From Serinus canaria (Eukaryota > Chordata > Aves > Passeriformes > Fringillidae): a stretch of DNA of 64,000 nucleotides. Below are positions 10,201 through 22,900 of this stretch, in pieces. A program made the position numbers and the translations under genes. Position 1 is the stretch's first letter, and each line of letters starts with the position of its first letter. The stretch lies in contig NC_066316.1 of NCBI RefSeq assembly GCF_022539315.1, forward strand, positions 98,016,179 to 98,080,178. Reading direction: 5' to 3'. Below the pieces are notes generated by a model, which did not search any database, was not told the DNA's origin, and saw nothing but the letters and a program-made list of their open reading frames with translations.

Positions 10201-13200
10201 TATCAGCGACAACAGCACAACTTGATGCATCTGAGGAGGTGGCCAAACAAATCTTGTCCCCCTAAACTTTAGCATTGTTTGAAGTTTGAAGTTTGAACTG
10301 GTTTGGATAAAATAAAAAAATATGCTGTGAGCAGCTGTAGTGGCATCAGAGTCTCAGAGTGGTTCCAAGAAACCTGTAGGAGTAGAAGGAGTGGAGCCCA
10401 CAAATGAGTGTTTCCTACAGCCTCAGAGCCAAGCACTTGTTATCTGGGGTCAAAGCACCCTAGGCTGCCCCTGGCTGGCAGCTGAGCCTGTGGGTGGCAG
10501 TGAAGAGTGGGCAGAGGAAATGGGGGTGTGGGGGTGTGTTGGGCTCTCCACTGAGTGTGCACCGCAGACTCCATTGTGCTGGGATCGATGGAGGCACTCT
10601 ACGTTTTCTCCTCTTCCTTCCATCAGTCTTTTAGTCATCATTGCAGAGATGTATTTCTGTGCATAGCTTGTCAGTCAATATGCAGGAGGTAGTGTGGAAG
10701 TCCACAATCCCTGGAAACTCTGCTTTCTTTGCTGTGTTATATTCCCAAAGCTTCAACATAGGAATACTTAGTTCCTGGCATCTTTTACATTCCCAAATGA
10801 TTGCCTGGCTCCAACTCAGCCATGGGCTTTGCACTCTTCTCATGTTGCTGAATTATTGATGCTGCTTTATTGCAAAAGAGCTCCTTAATGCCCATGGTGC
10901 AGCACGGGAGCCTGATGTGAGACATTCCCTTCTGTAGTTCATCTCATCCCTCAGAGACACATGGGCAACTTGCAGAGGGAACGGGTTGGGGTGAGGGAGG
11001 AGAGAATATATAAGGAGATGGGAAAAAATGAGATCAAATATCAAAACGCCAGAATAGGAGCCCCAGCTGAGAAATGGGAACAAAAAGACAAAAAAGAAAT
11101 GGGAACAAAGTTTCATTAGTTGGAAGGAGATGGCTATGTCTAGTCCAACTTGGCAAGGAAGATCCGCATTAGTTTTCCACATTTTGCTAAGACAGCGTTG
11201 GGAGGGAGTTGTTCCTGCCGGCCTGTCTCCCCTCTCAGGTTTGCCTTTAATTATGAGCAGCAGAAGTATGCTGGGGGAAGGCAGTACAGGGGATGTTGGA
11301 AGGCTCTGTGCTTGTTCATTGAAGCATGAGAACAAATTCTGTGCACATTTCAAGGCAGGAGCATGTCTGGTTGCCTATATCTGCCTCAAATTCTGCAGTC
11401 CTACCTTACACTCATACTGCCTGTGCAAGTGCAGCCTAAACCTAAATGCTAGTCCCTTTGTATCTGCTTCCTTCCCTGCACCAAAACAGGCTTAGTACCT
11501 CTTGAGCCTGAATTTGTCTTTGTTCAACAAAAAATCCCCAGTTCCTTAGAATATCCCAGAAAGATTCCCATAAGACTTTTAGTACTAGCACAATAACTTT
11601 TTTACTGGTGAAAATAACTCATACCTCTTGGCATCATACTTTGTTTTTTCAGCCCTGCATCACATTAGCAAGGGATGATTGTGCTTATGTAGAAATATAA
11701 GGTGTTCCTTATATAGGAACACCTTATATTGGCTAGTTGGCTACTAAATTATGGGCTTCTAAGTTTTTAGCAGAAATTCTGGTGTTAATGCCTAAGTACA
11801 TGACTTTGTACTCCATGATCCTCAGTTTAGTCTGTCTGTTTTACTCTTAGCCTACCTGTGCAATACTCTGATCTTCCCCTGCACTGGCCCAGCCTTTGAA
11901 TCTTGTGATATGCTCTTGTTTCATTAGCATGTTTTCATTTTTTTGTGCCAAGGTTGTTAATGAAGGTATTAAATAAGATCAGTTCCAAGGTCCCAAGCTT
12001 GAAGAAGCTTTGATTGGATGTGCAGGGTACATTTTGGAGATAAACAAAGGACACAGCAGAGATCCTCATGGGATCAAATCAGTCTAATCCTGATGTCTTC
12101 TGTAGAGCTATTCTGCTTATTCAGAGGATGCTGCTTCATTTCAGTCTTTTGTCCTGCACACAGATAGCAAAACAACCCCCTATCCTATGGCCTGGGTAGC
12201 TTTTTAAGGACTATGAAATATGATTTGGATGAATCATGATTGAATGGACAGCACTGATGTTGAGGTGAAAGAAGGACAGAAATATTCTTGCAGCAACTTT
12301 GTAAGGGAAGAACAAGCAAGAGGTTATTGTGCAGATGTGGGAAAAGACAGAGGAGCCACACAAGCCAAAAGCCCTGAGTAGACAGAAGAGGAACCTCACA
12401 GAAATGTTGCACATTCATGGGGCCATCAAGTCAGAAATGCATTGTGCTCCTGGCATGGCTCAAACAGCCACTTGTGAACTACAGATATGTCTGTATAAAT
12501 GACCAGTCAAGCATATTGCATATCTTCTTGTACATGGAATACTATTGTCATGATTCATGTGTACCTTTTACCTTATTTTATGTGCAAAATTATTTGCACT
12601 TTCTGGGGAAAGGAAATACATTTTCTGTGGGGTTTTTAATTTAAATAGCGGGGAGCACATAGAGTAAACACTAAGCAAAACCACATTACTAAGCATCTGA
12701 AAAGCAATTAGGAGTATTAAAACCATGAGCTTCAGGAAAGTTATCTGCCCCTCCAGGGTCCCCCAAAGCTGTTGTGCTACAGGTATCAGCCCTTTTCCCA
12801 CACTCTTCTGTCTCCTCTTTATCACACTGATGATCTAGGGACGTGCAAAGGAGAAAATCAAGAAATTACTTTCCAATTTACAGACATTAACCCAGTGCCA
12901 CTGTCCTTTAGCCTCTTCCTCAGGTTTAGGTCTTCTTTCTCACAGACTCTGTCCAGATGTAAACAAGTCTGAAGCTACAAGGATTTCATCTTTCCAAATT
13001 CTTCCTTGTTCCCTGAGCTTAAAGGCAGTTGTCTAAAAGCATTGCTTTTCTGGTAACTCAAGGAGAAATGTATTAAACATGGCATGGATTCCTAGATAGC
13101 CAGGGAAAGAGCAGAGGGTAGAAGGCTGTTAACTGGGAGAGTCTTCGGGGGTTGTGTGTGTCTCCATTGGGAGGGTTGATGGCTGCTTTTGCTATGGATT

Positions 13201-13810
13201 AGCAAAGTGCAGAAGAGGTAGATTCGTAAGAGGGCATGTGTATTTTTCCCTCAGTTTGAAGGATCTCACGTCAAACTTGTTGCAAGCAGGCAAAACTGGA
13301 TTTTTTAACATGAGGATAAGGACAGAGAAGGAAAAATGCATCCTATTCCTCCAGAACACCAGGCTTTAGGCACAAGCACACTCCCTCACCACCAGAGAGC
13401 TGTATCAATGAACAGTCTTCATGCTAAGGGACAGCACTACTTTTGGTATAAGTTAATTTAATTCCAGCAAGTCAGTGTAAAGTACACTGCAAAACTACAG
13501 GAAAGCTGCAGAGAATTCCCTATAGCAACACTCAGAATTTCTTTCCTTTAGCAAGTGTCTGAATAGCCTGACCTCAGCAATTTCCCTCATAATAATGATT
13601 TATGCTGGCTCAAAACTGAGGGCGCCAATTAAACTGTAAGCCAGAAACACATCTCTAGAAGTTTTCTTCCTCTGTTTACAGTAAGCACTTTTAGAATAAA
13701 AGAACTTTACCTTCCAAGTGTTATGGTTTTCCTTTAGCTGTGATTTTTTTTGACTGATGTAATAATACCCTATCACCTGGGCAGGCAGCTCAGTGGAGGA
13801 GGAAGCAACA
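10201..13810. other. Non-coding sequence with a few short tandem duplications
   Basis: No gene recognised. The longest open frame of the whole window (166 codons, minus, 11353-10853) lies here. It has no domain, overlaps a 121-codon frame on the other strand and contains a 14-bp direct repeat (GAAATGGGAACAAA at 11071 and 11096), so I read it as chance. A heptamer repeat (TTTGAAG, about three copies) is at 10278-10297. The region 12200-12420 looks purine-biased but was not matched to any element. Confidence 0.5.
11694..11730. repeat. Perfect 16-bp inverted repeat with a 5-nt loop
   Basis: AATATAAGGTGTTCCT (11694-11709) and AGGAACACCTTATATT (11715-11730) are exact reverse complements separated by TATAT. 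No target-site duplication or transposon ends are visible beyond the arms. It could be a quasi-palindrome produced by template switching or a chance foldback. It is too short for a miRNA precursor. Confidence 0.85.
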
Positions 13811-14170
13811 AGTTTCATCAAAAATCTGGACAAGGGAATTGATTGCACCCTCAGACAGTTGAAAGATGACACCCAGTTGGGTGGGAGTGTGAATCTGCTG
13901 GAGGGCAGGAAGGCTCTGCAGAGGGATCTAGAAAGGCTGGATCAATGGGCTGAGTCCAGTGGAATAAGCATCAAGAAGATGAAGTGCTGGCTCCTGCACT
14001 TGGGTCTCAACAACTCCATGCAGTGCTACAGGCTGGAGGCAGAATGGCTGGAAAGCTTCTCTATTGAAAAGGATCTGGAGGTGTTGGTTGGGAGTAGCTG
14101 AATATGGGGCCAGAGTGTGCCCAGGTGGCCAAGAAGACCAATGACATCCTGACCTATATCAGGAATAGTG
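13811..14170 (+). mobile_element. CR1 LINE ORF2 fragment, plus strand
   Basis: The frame at 13793-14101 reads as the reverse transcriptase C-terminal part of CR1 ORF2. It has FIKNLDKGIDCTL followed by a damaged catalytic box (LKDD in place of FADD), LLEGRKALQRDLERLDQWAE and LLHLGLNNSMQCYRLE. After a stop at about 14101 the similarity continues (CAQVAKK...) in another frame to about 14170. This is an inactive, 5'- and 3'-truncated copy, not a host gene. Confidence 0.9.
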
Positions 14171-14290
14171 CAATGGGACACCTTCCACTACACCAGTTTA
14201 ATCAAAGCCCTTTCAGCTTGGCCTTGAACACTTTCAGGGATGAAGTATCCACAATTTCTCTGAATAACCTGTTCCAGTGTCCCATCCTTT
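14171..14290 (-). mobile_element. CR1 LINE 3' fragment, minus strand, head-to-head with the preceding copy
   Basis: The plus strand carries the reverse complement of a CR1 3' region: GGGACACCTTCCACTA, then AAAGCCC...CTTGGCCTTGAACACTTTC, then AACCTGTTCCAGTG. It starts where the plus-strand CR1 stops, so two oppositely oriented CR1 pieces abut. The tail is missing. Confidence 0.8.
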
Positions 14291-16844
14291 GGAATGGTAC
14301 CTCCCCTGTCTGCAACACAGAGAGATGCTCCAGCTGGAGCTCAGAACCAGAGTGCAGTCAGGTCTTGGTAACAGTGTACTGTAGTAGGCCTGTGTACCAT
14401 CCTTGAAGTCGTGCTCTATTTATTTATTTTTGTCACAGTCAGGGTCCTATCTACCTCTCTCTATCACTCATCTGATTTTTTTCCCTGCACTAAACAGTTG
14501 CTAGGGATTTGGCCAAGAGGCAGGCTTCTCAAAAGGTCATCAGTTCCAGACTTCAGTATGGGATTGTGGTGGTAAATCAGCTGGCTACTGACCAGCACTT
14601 TGCTCTTTGCAAAAATGCAAGAAGGCAGGTAATGGCTGCAGCAAAAACCAGGTATCTGACAAAATATGTTGGGATATCAATAGAAGAATATGGGATATTT
14701 TAAGAAGAAGGATCCACTTCCTGTTATCCTGAAAATGTTAGGCTACTCCTACAGGTTACTGAATATGCCTGCAAAATGGCTTTATATCTTTGCCAGTTTG
14801 CAGTAAAAAACATGAACTGCAGGAGCAAGCCTAGTTAACACTTTTCTACTAGCTGTCCTACAAGGATCCATGGAGAAGGCAAGGATGACATTCTTCCTTC
14901 AGTGGCATTGGTCCCTCTCTTGTCTCAGAAGACCAAAAGGGAGGTGGAAAAGCTCATGGCTTCTTGACTTGAGATACACCTGGCTGTGCAGTGCTGCTCT
15001 TTCCATTCCTGTATTGGTGTTTTAGCTGTAATTCCACTGTTGTACCAGTCCTTAGGCTGAAGCAGATCTCTGAGTGCACTGGAGTAGGAGTTGCCATTCC
15101 CAGCTGGACATGGCTATCAGTTTATTGTCTACTGTGTTCATCTTGGTGCTGTTAAACTCAAAGCAAGTTTGTGAAATGCACTGTACATAACTCCCGTCTC
15201 TGACACCCATCTAGCTGGAGTCAGGCATGGAAAGGAAAAGACAAAAATCACTCTCTTGGGTCATCCCTTACAGTAGGAGATCACTCTTCTTCCATTTCAC
15301 CACATTCTTTACATTCTTTCACAGTCTTGGGTCTGGAGGAGAACTAACCAGATCACAAGCCTCCTGCAAAGCCACCAGCTTGAGGCACAGGGATAAATGT
15401 TAGTGAATGTTAACCTGCAGGAGAACAGGGAGTGTGCCTCGTGGAGCATCTTGCTCTTTCCATTGAAGGATTAGGAACCTGTTTCTACAAGGAAAGGGAA
15501 CAAATACCCTCTGTTCAACTCTATTCCCTTTCAGAAATGGGGAGAGGAATGGTTCCCTTCCCTGGTAAAAAAGTCAGGACCAGCAGTAGATTTGGTCCCA
15601 CTCAGGACATCATATTGTCTGCCTCCCTGGGTGAATTTTACCATTCATGTTTCCCTAAATCTGGACTGACCCTTCCTAGCTCACTTCCAGAAGGATGTGA
15701 CAGGTGTAGGTACACTAAGACAGTGTGCCTTGTTTGTACAGTAATTAGCTCATCCCCATTTTGATTGCAAGATTTCACTGCCAAATATCTGGGAGAAGCT
15801 TCGTTCCTATGATATTGCAGGTACGTATCTGTCAGGATGGATCTACTCTGAATGCTGTTTGCTTTCTTCAAGCATTTGTCCTTTGAAGCATCGTCCAAAG
15901 AAAACACTTCCTTTGTAATGCCTGGCAAAAGATGACTTGAGAAACCATCTCAACCTGCTTTAAGCCAGCTTCTGAGCGGAAAGGAGCAATATGGCCACAA
16001 CAGTGCATTCTGTTGTTAGAAGAAATAAAGATGGAATTGTTGCTTTTTCCTGCTCAAAGAAAGTAAAGTGAAACAGGTACCTTGCAGCTTTTGGTATCAA
16101 CCTAATTGAATAGAGAAATTAGGGCCATAAAGTAATCTGGACTTTATACTAAAATCTGATCTCTGTCAAAGCATTTCAAGGATGTGCATCATGCCTGTAA
16201 AAGGCATTATAATTATGGCAACAGAACCTGCACTCTAATTTGTGTTTCTCTTGTCACAAAGTACCCTGACAATTCTCCTTCTGTTGTCATTCTCCATCCT
16301 GAGAGTTGCTCAGCCCCTATTAAAGCTTGAAGTGTGTTAGTGGAAGGGTGCCTGCCTCACCCAGGTGTGTCAGTAAGTTGTTAAGAGGATGTAAACAATT
16401 TAAAGGCAATAACCTGGAGTCCTGTGTGTTTTCAAGGAATGCCTGGGCAACAGACAAGGATGCCCTGCCTACAGTATCTTTGTAAAGCTCCTATCACTTT
16501 GTCATCATGCCTGTACTTGGTGTATCAGGGGCAGTACCCCTGTAGATATGAGGTTACTGCTGCCCTGAGTCCATGCCTCCAATATCAGCCCTTTCCAGAG
16601 GTACAGAAGCTGGAGAAGACACCGGGATCTTTCTAAGGAAGAAGCGTTTGGTGTGTATCGCAGCATTTCACTTGTGCAGCCAGGAAAGCTTTGCTCACCC
16701 TCAGTGGCTGGAGGGAGGCTGTTAGACACAGCCCCTCCTACCTTCATCTTCCACTGCCTGGATGTCACTTATGTGCTACCAAAACCTCCTGCCCACATTT
16801 CTCTCACAGAGGTTTTTAGGCTTTGTCTGATTCATGAATTAGAT

Positions 16845-16877
16845 CTAATCCCTGCTAATCCCTAATCTAACCTAATC
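16845..16877 (+). promoter_or_regulatory. Cluster of TAATC (OTX/CRX/PITX-type) sites
   Basis: Within 33 bp the plus strand has four CTAATC cores, two of them CTAATCC, with irregular 4-5 bp spacers. TAATCC is the preferred site of K50 homeodomain proteins (OTX, CRX, PITX, GSC). The same array could be a small degenerate tandem repeat, so a regulatory role is only a suggestion. Confidence 0.25.
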
Positions 16878-17453
16878 GAATCAAGCACTGCTTAAGAGCG
16901 TGTTTAAACTGAACATTAACATCTCAGTAATATTCCAACACTCCATATAATTTAATTCCTTTTGCACTTAATGCAACTTCTTACTTTTGTTTAATGCCCC
17001 TTTCTTGTCTGTTTTGGGTTTTTTTGGTGTATGCCTACACAATATTTAAATATAGATATCATTTTAGCTGAAATCATTAGGAAACCTGATGCACTCATTG
17101 AGCCTTAGGACTGAAACACTTCTCAGCTCAGTTTAGAAGTTCAGCTTTCACCCACAGATCTAAGGTTCCTAAATGTTATAACCACCTCAGTTATGAAAAA
17201 AAGGAGATCATAATAACAGATTTCTTGCAGCTTAGAGTATTAATTCTCTGTCAATTAACTCAAAAGCATCATTAAAGGCTGTGGGTCTGGACACTTACTC
17301 AGGTGCACTGGCCGATGCCTGGTGGCAAAGCCAAGCCAAGCCTAGCCAAGCTACAAGGAAAGCACAGTTCACCCTCCAGATCATTTTAGCAGGTCCTTTC
17401 CCAGGGCATAACTTGTTGTTTACAACAAAGGAAATACTACAACTAAAACACAG

Positions 17454-17467
17454 TCCCCAGGGGGCAC
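17454..17467 (+). promoter_or_regulatory. Possible CTCF site
   Basis: TCCCCAGGGGGCAC fits the CTCF core (AGRKGGCRS with an upstream CC..Y) with about two mismatches at the left end. Motif quality is moderate and no partner site can be proved. Confidence 0.2.
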
Positions 17468-19072
17468 TTCCCTGTCTCCTTTAACCGGAGGAAACAAGAC
17501 ACACCTTCCATGTGACCTGAGAAACTGCTTTTTATTGTGCCACATGGATCTGAGGTAGGCAGGGATGCCAAAACCATCCCTAGGCTGCTGTCTTATAAAA
17601 CTCGGCAGCAGTTAATGCATGTCAGCTCTGGCAGATGTAAAATGCATTGCAATGATTTTGAAGATAGCACCAGAACCCTTGTCTAATCCAAAGGTCGTGT
17701 ATTGCTGTGATGTGTCTTGAAATAAGAAAACTAATCCTTCTTAATGAGGTGAGAGCAGCACTGCATGCTGATAGGGATACACTTCCCTGTTTATATTGTG
17801 AATTGTTTCTCACCACTTGCAAACTAGAGCTCTGCTTTGTGGAAATGCTGCACGATAACTTAAAATGCTTTGGCTCTTGCTGGCTGCTGGGCTGATATCA
17901 TCTTGTGAGGGGTTCTCAGAAGTCTGCAGGAGCTATTTTCAATGGGACAGCAGGTCTGTCCATTCCTCTGGACTATAAATTGTGTCTTTAGGTTGATCTT
18001 CATATTTAGAGTTGTGTTGCTGAAAAAGTCAATATTTTATCAGGTAGCTGTCTGCATCTCAATTTTGAGGACAATTAATGTCCTCAGAAGTACTAAGCAC
18101 TCATGATTTCTAGGCTTCTGGCAGCTCAGTTCTGAGTTTCAATTTATATCTTTAACTATGATATCCTGCATTTGTTATGCAAGCCATGAAATATTTTTTA
18201 AGACAGGTCTTTTGTTAACAATAGGTAAAGTTATTTTGCAGTGCTTTTTACAACATATATTTTATTAAGAACTTTTGATAAATGCTAGACAATGGGAAGG
18301 AAGGGAATATCTTCATCCCTTCCATGATCATCACCACACTATCAGGCTTGTGAGTATACTACAGGGGAATTCTGCCTTGACTTCAGGAGGCTGCAGGATC
18401 CCACTGCTTGCAGCCAGGCTCTGAGCAAGATCTTCAGGCCAGGCCAGGCCACAGAACTCTCACCTAAAGAAAACATTAAAAATGTACCAATTAAAACACT
18501 CCTGCAGAATGATGCCCAGCTCTAATCAGCAGAGGAGAGCAAAACAACGAGAAAAACTGGGAAAACCCTGAGAAGGATTCTCCAAAGGTGATGACTTAAA
18601 ATCTGCCCTTATATAACTTGTTGAAGTCACCAAATATGAACCTAGGCCAGCAAACCCATTCAATTTTTTATTCTATAAATAGTTTCCTCTCTCCAGTGGC
18701 ATGAGTCTAAGGTTTAATAGTGGTTTGGCAGTTTGCAGAGAAAAACCTGAGCAGTCTGCCAGTTTGCTGGGAGGGAGGGGCAGAGGGATGATGAAACACC
18801 CTTCGACTCATTCTCACTGCAACCAGCTGACTTAAGGTTTGGACTTAACTCATTTGTGGGATTCAACCTTCAACGTGTCCAATTATTTGGAAAACATAGG
18901 AAAGCCCAGACCTCGGGGGAGGCACTTCCCCAGCACCCTGCCTGCCTGGCTGCTGCAGCACTGGAGCCTCTGCTGCTCCCCGCTGTGCTCCAGCACCCCA
19001 ACAGGAGATTCCTGTGCTGTTACGCACATCAGTTTCTGCATAGTTCTTAACGTGGGAGAAAAACACTCAAAA

Positions 19073-19131
19073 TGTTTGGGTTTGTTTGCTTTGGGGTGGT
19101 TTTTTGGTTTTGGGTTGTTTTTTTTTTTTTT
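19073..19131. repeat. G/T-only tract ending in a 14-T run
   Basis: Across 59 bases the plus strand is G and T with a single C, in TTTG/GGTT-type units, and ends with 14 consecutive T (19118-19131). It is the reverse-strand counterpart of the A/C tracts at 27.1 and 51.3 kb. Confidence 0.8.
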
Positions 19132-19945
19132 AATGATTGTCCCTTACAATTTGCATTCCCAGCCTGGCTCTGTGTTGCTAACTGGAAATGCAGACTTAAA
19201 GGAGGCAGTCCTGGAACTAAAGAAACCAGGCAGGAAAGAGAAAACAATGGCTTGGCTAAAAATCATTCCCCTGGACAGATATGGATAACCAGGCTAAGAG
19301 GGATGAAGGGGGATCCCCGAACTCCAGCCCCTGTCTTTGGGAGGCTGCTTTGGGAAGGCTGGGGAGAGAGGGGCAAAGCTGAACTGTGAGCAAAGGAGCC
19401 CTGTAGGAAGGGAGGGGCTGCAGGGGTGTGTCAGCTGGAGACTGAGCGAGCTGGCTGCCAGCTCCCAGCCCCCGAGGATGAGCAAATGCAACTTGCTTGG
19501 CCTGTGAACAGAGAGGATGCACGTGGGTAAGGGAATGTGCTGGGAGACCTGTGTGTGCCTGAGGCCTTATACCTTGGCCACTGTCACTTCAGTTTTTTTG
19601 GGGATCAATAAAAGGTTTCTGGGGGGAACTGGCAGATTCATAGCATTTGGCTGGTGGAAAGCAAACCTTTTTCTGGGAGAGCTGAAGTAGGTATAGTAGG
19701 TCAGAGCTTAGTGTGAGCCTTGGCAGGCTCCCCAGGAGAGGGACACAAGTCTCTTTGCTCTCAGAACATCCCAGCTGAGACCCCAGGAAGGAGGACAGTG
19801 TCTGTGGCACAGTAGTTATGACAGGACAGAACTCTCATTTGTTGTTTACCGTAGTGAATCTTCAGTTCAAAAATAACACAAACACATCAGAGTCATTTCT
19901 GTCTCTGCTGTGGATCCTCCACTTGAAGGAGGCTTCAGAGGGAGG

Positions 19946-19960
19946 TCCCTAGAGGGCAGC
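19946..19960 (+). promoter_or_regulatory. Possible CTCF site
   Basis: TCCCTAGAGGGCAGC contains the strong core TAGAGGGCAG of the CTCF motif, with mismatches in the left flank. It is in the same orientation as the weaker candidate at 17454. Confidence 0.25.
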
Positions 19961-22900
19961 TAAAGCTGCAGACCTGCTTTGTGTCACTGACACAACTGTG
20001 CGTGCAAAACAAGTACACCCAGAGCTCTGTGCCCCAGCCTGACCCCAAAGCTCCTCTGTGCACACTCTGTGCTCTCCTGTGCAGCTGAGAGCTGCTTGCA
20101 GGGCTGATGCTCCTTCCCATCACCATTCCAGGTGGAGCTAGCCCTTTCTTTTCAGGAATGTAACCCCCTCAAACGAGAAAGGGAAGAATAACCTGTCCAG
20201 GAGATACCTAAGAGGATCAAATCAGGAGAAAGGAACCTCTCAAGATTCTCCTGTGCTTTTGACCTACTATCTTGCTTCTCCTTAATAGTAGCTTCTACTT
20301 CAGGGCAAGGCTTCCTAATGGTCATTTGGTGCTCAGGTCTCCGTCCATGCTGTGGGCAAACTGTACAATGCCTGTGGAAGTAGGATTCCTTGGTACCCCA
20401 GCTGGCCTAGGTTTTGTCCTGCTACCCCTTGCATTCCAAGGATGTTCTGTGTGCCCCAGATAATGTATGAGGCTGGGCAGGGAGAAAGGATCTCCAAAGA
20501 CAGCATCTTGAAATGCCAGACTGCACTTCTTGGCCAGGCATTTCCACCTTACACAGAAAGTGGGAACTAGGTTCTTAAAAGCCTTCAATGAGGTGTTTTC
20601 AATTCATAAAACTTTCTGAGATTCTTCACCATTTGCCTTTTCACATTCCTGTTCATTGTGCAGAAAGGAACATTTAATTTTTAAGCAGACAAGGAGTATG
20701 TGTGTTGTTAAGTAAAAAATGTATTAAATATTTCATCAAGGGAAGTGTTTTAATAGGCACTTATGGTTTCATGTGCTGTTTACTTTTGATAGCTTAGGTG
20801 AGAACTGTTTCTTGAGGGAAATTGTGATCTCCTTTTCCCAAGACAAAACGTTTCTCAGCCCAAGTCATTACATTTACTTGTCCATGATCAGACAGGTAGT
20901 GACACTAGTTCATAAATTGATATTTGTATCCGCAGCCTGATGAAAGACTAGAGCCCACAGGCTTTAAATATTGAGCATGACACTAAATTTCAGAAGTTGT
21001 GCTATTAATATCATGGTCATTTTCATATGCAACTAATTAAAAGTTGTCATATGGTCTGTCTCCTGCATGTGGAATGACACCTGGTACAAACAAAGGCAGT
21101 GCTGAACTTCATAAGCATTTGGGGTTAGATCCTCCTTGGAGTAATCTGTGTTTCATGCCTTCACCTCATTATGCCTGTAGTTGATAGATTTCTATGGCAG
21201 TTAATGGTGGGCTGTGTTTAGACATTTGCATATGACTTAATGTTATGCTATTTCCATACAGAGCATGGTACACAGGAAAACAGTCTGCTCTTTGGAGTCT
21301 GATAAAGTGCCAGGGAGCTTGTAGGTGTGATGCAATGTACCTGTGATCAGGAATGGCTGAATCAGAGATTGAAAATGAGCTGTCAGGAAGATGTCATGAA
21401 GGCAGGCTCAGCCTACAGTGCCAGCTCATCTAACCTTTGGCTGCAGGGGGAAAAGGGAGGAACACGTTCTCCCATGGTTTAGTATCTAAAATGACTCCAT
21501 TAGCACCTGCAAAAATGAGAAATAAAGAGCAGTCTGTTTCTGGCATTCATTTTCCTCCATAAATCAAATGGTATTTTGGGAGGATTACAATCCTACAGAT
21601 TAAGTGGTTTGACATAAAATAATTTTGTTGCAAGTTGTGAAGTGAGAAGTGCAAAAAGGAAATTTCTGTTATTTTTCTTTACCAAAAATTGTTGTCCTCC
21701 TTCTTGGCTGTGCAGAGAGAATAATTCAGACACAATGGGTTTGTTTCCCTCCTAAAGGAAGCAGCACAAATCAATAATTCTACCCAGGTCAGGACTCATC
21801 TGCATGGGAAGTCAGACTGCTGTAATTATAACTGTATTGCTGCAGTTATGCCATATAATCTCTTGTGTATCCTCTTATTAAAGAGTGACTTCTTTTCAGC
21901 TTAGTTTAAACTACCTCTTCTGATGTTAAGAAACATCAACTCTGTGGAAAATGGCCATGGTTCATATTGGAAGGGAAATACATGGGGAATTAAGTTGCCA
22001 GCATGATTAATTAAATTCACACCTTCTTTATGGTGTTGTAATTCCCCTTTTCTGTGGTTAATGTCAGGTTCAAGGCAGTGTTAATACTTCTTCCAGCCTT
22101 TTTAAACTTCTGTGAGCCTGTTTTTTTTAAACTTTAGAGCCTGCTGCTAATGAGCTGCCCAAGCAGAAAAGCTGATTTCTGACATTTTAGCAGGAAGGTG
22201 CTTTCTGCTGCTACAACCAGGGCTGGACAAAGCCAAAAGTCAGTAGTGTAACCTGTCCATGAGACTTCAAAGCAGGGGAGAGTGTCCCATAAACATTATG
22301 GTTCTGACTTTTACATCCTTGCCTATTTGTGCATGGTTAGAAAAATCAGATTTTGGCCCTACTGATGCTGATGGCAGAAATTAGAGAGGGTTGGAGTGAG
22401 ACAGGTTTTGCCCAGAGAGCACAGAGCATTTCTCCAGGAGTTATCTTTGTCTGGTTCCCAGCCCTGTGTTCACTGCATCAAGCAATGGTTTTTGTTGAAA
22501 AGAATGAGTGCATCCTGTAACTCTTCCCCCATGAGATTGGTTAGTTTTATCATCTCCATATGCACAGAAACTTGCTCAAGTCTCTGCATGAAGGTTGAGC
22601 TTGAGCTGGTAATAAGGACTGACTTTTAGCCCCGGGGACATTTCTCCTGGTTGTTTGTCATGACCTGCTACACCTCAGAAATGAGAATGATCTCTCTTCC
22701 ATTTCTCAATCAGACTGGGAAAAAGATGCAATATTGTCAAATATTATAGTCAGCAGTTTCGGTGCCAGAAGGGCTGTTCTTAAGCAAATTCTTCTTGGCT
22801 TGGCAGCATGCTGTGCACTATGCCATTGGTGGTGACCTGCCCTGGGGACAGAGTCCACTGCTGGCTAGTGGCAATGCTTGGACAACAAGTAAGTTGATGC

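Noticed and set aside
10853..11353. Longest open frame of the window, 166 codons on the minus strand
   Set aside because: No domain, shadowed by a 121-codon frame on the other strand, and contains a 14-bp direct repeat.
16845..16877. Interstitial telomere-like CTAACC repeat
   Set aside because: Units read CTAATC(C), not CCCTAA, and the spacing is irregular.
19400..19640. Possible second LTR ending near the AATAAA at about 19606
   Set aside because: Only the polyadenylation-like motif is suggestive; I could not recognise LTR termini or a known family.
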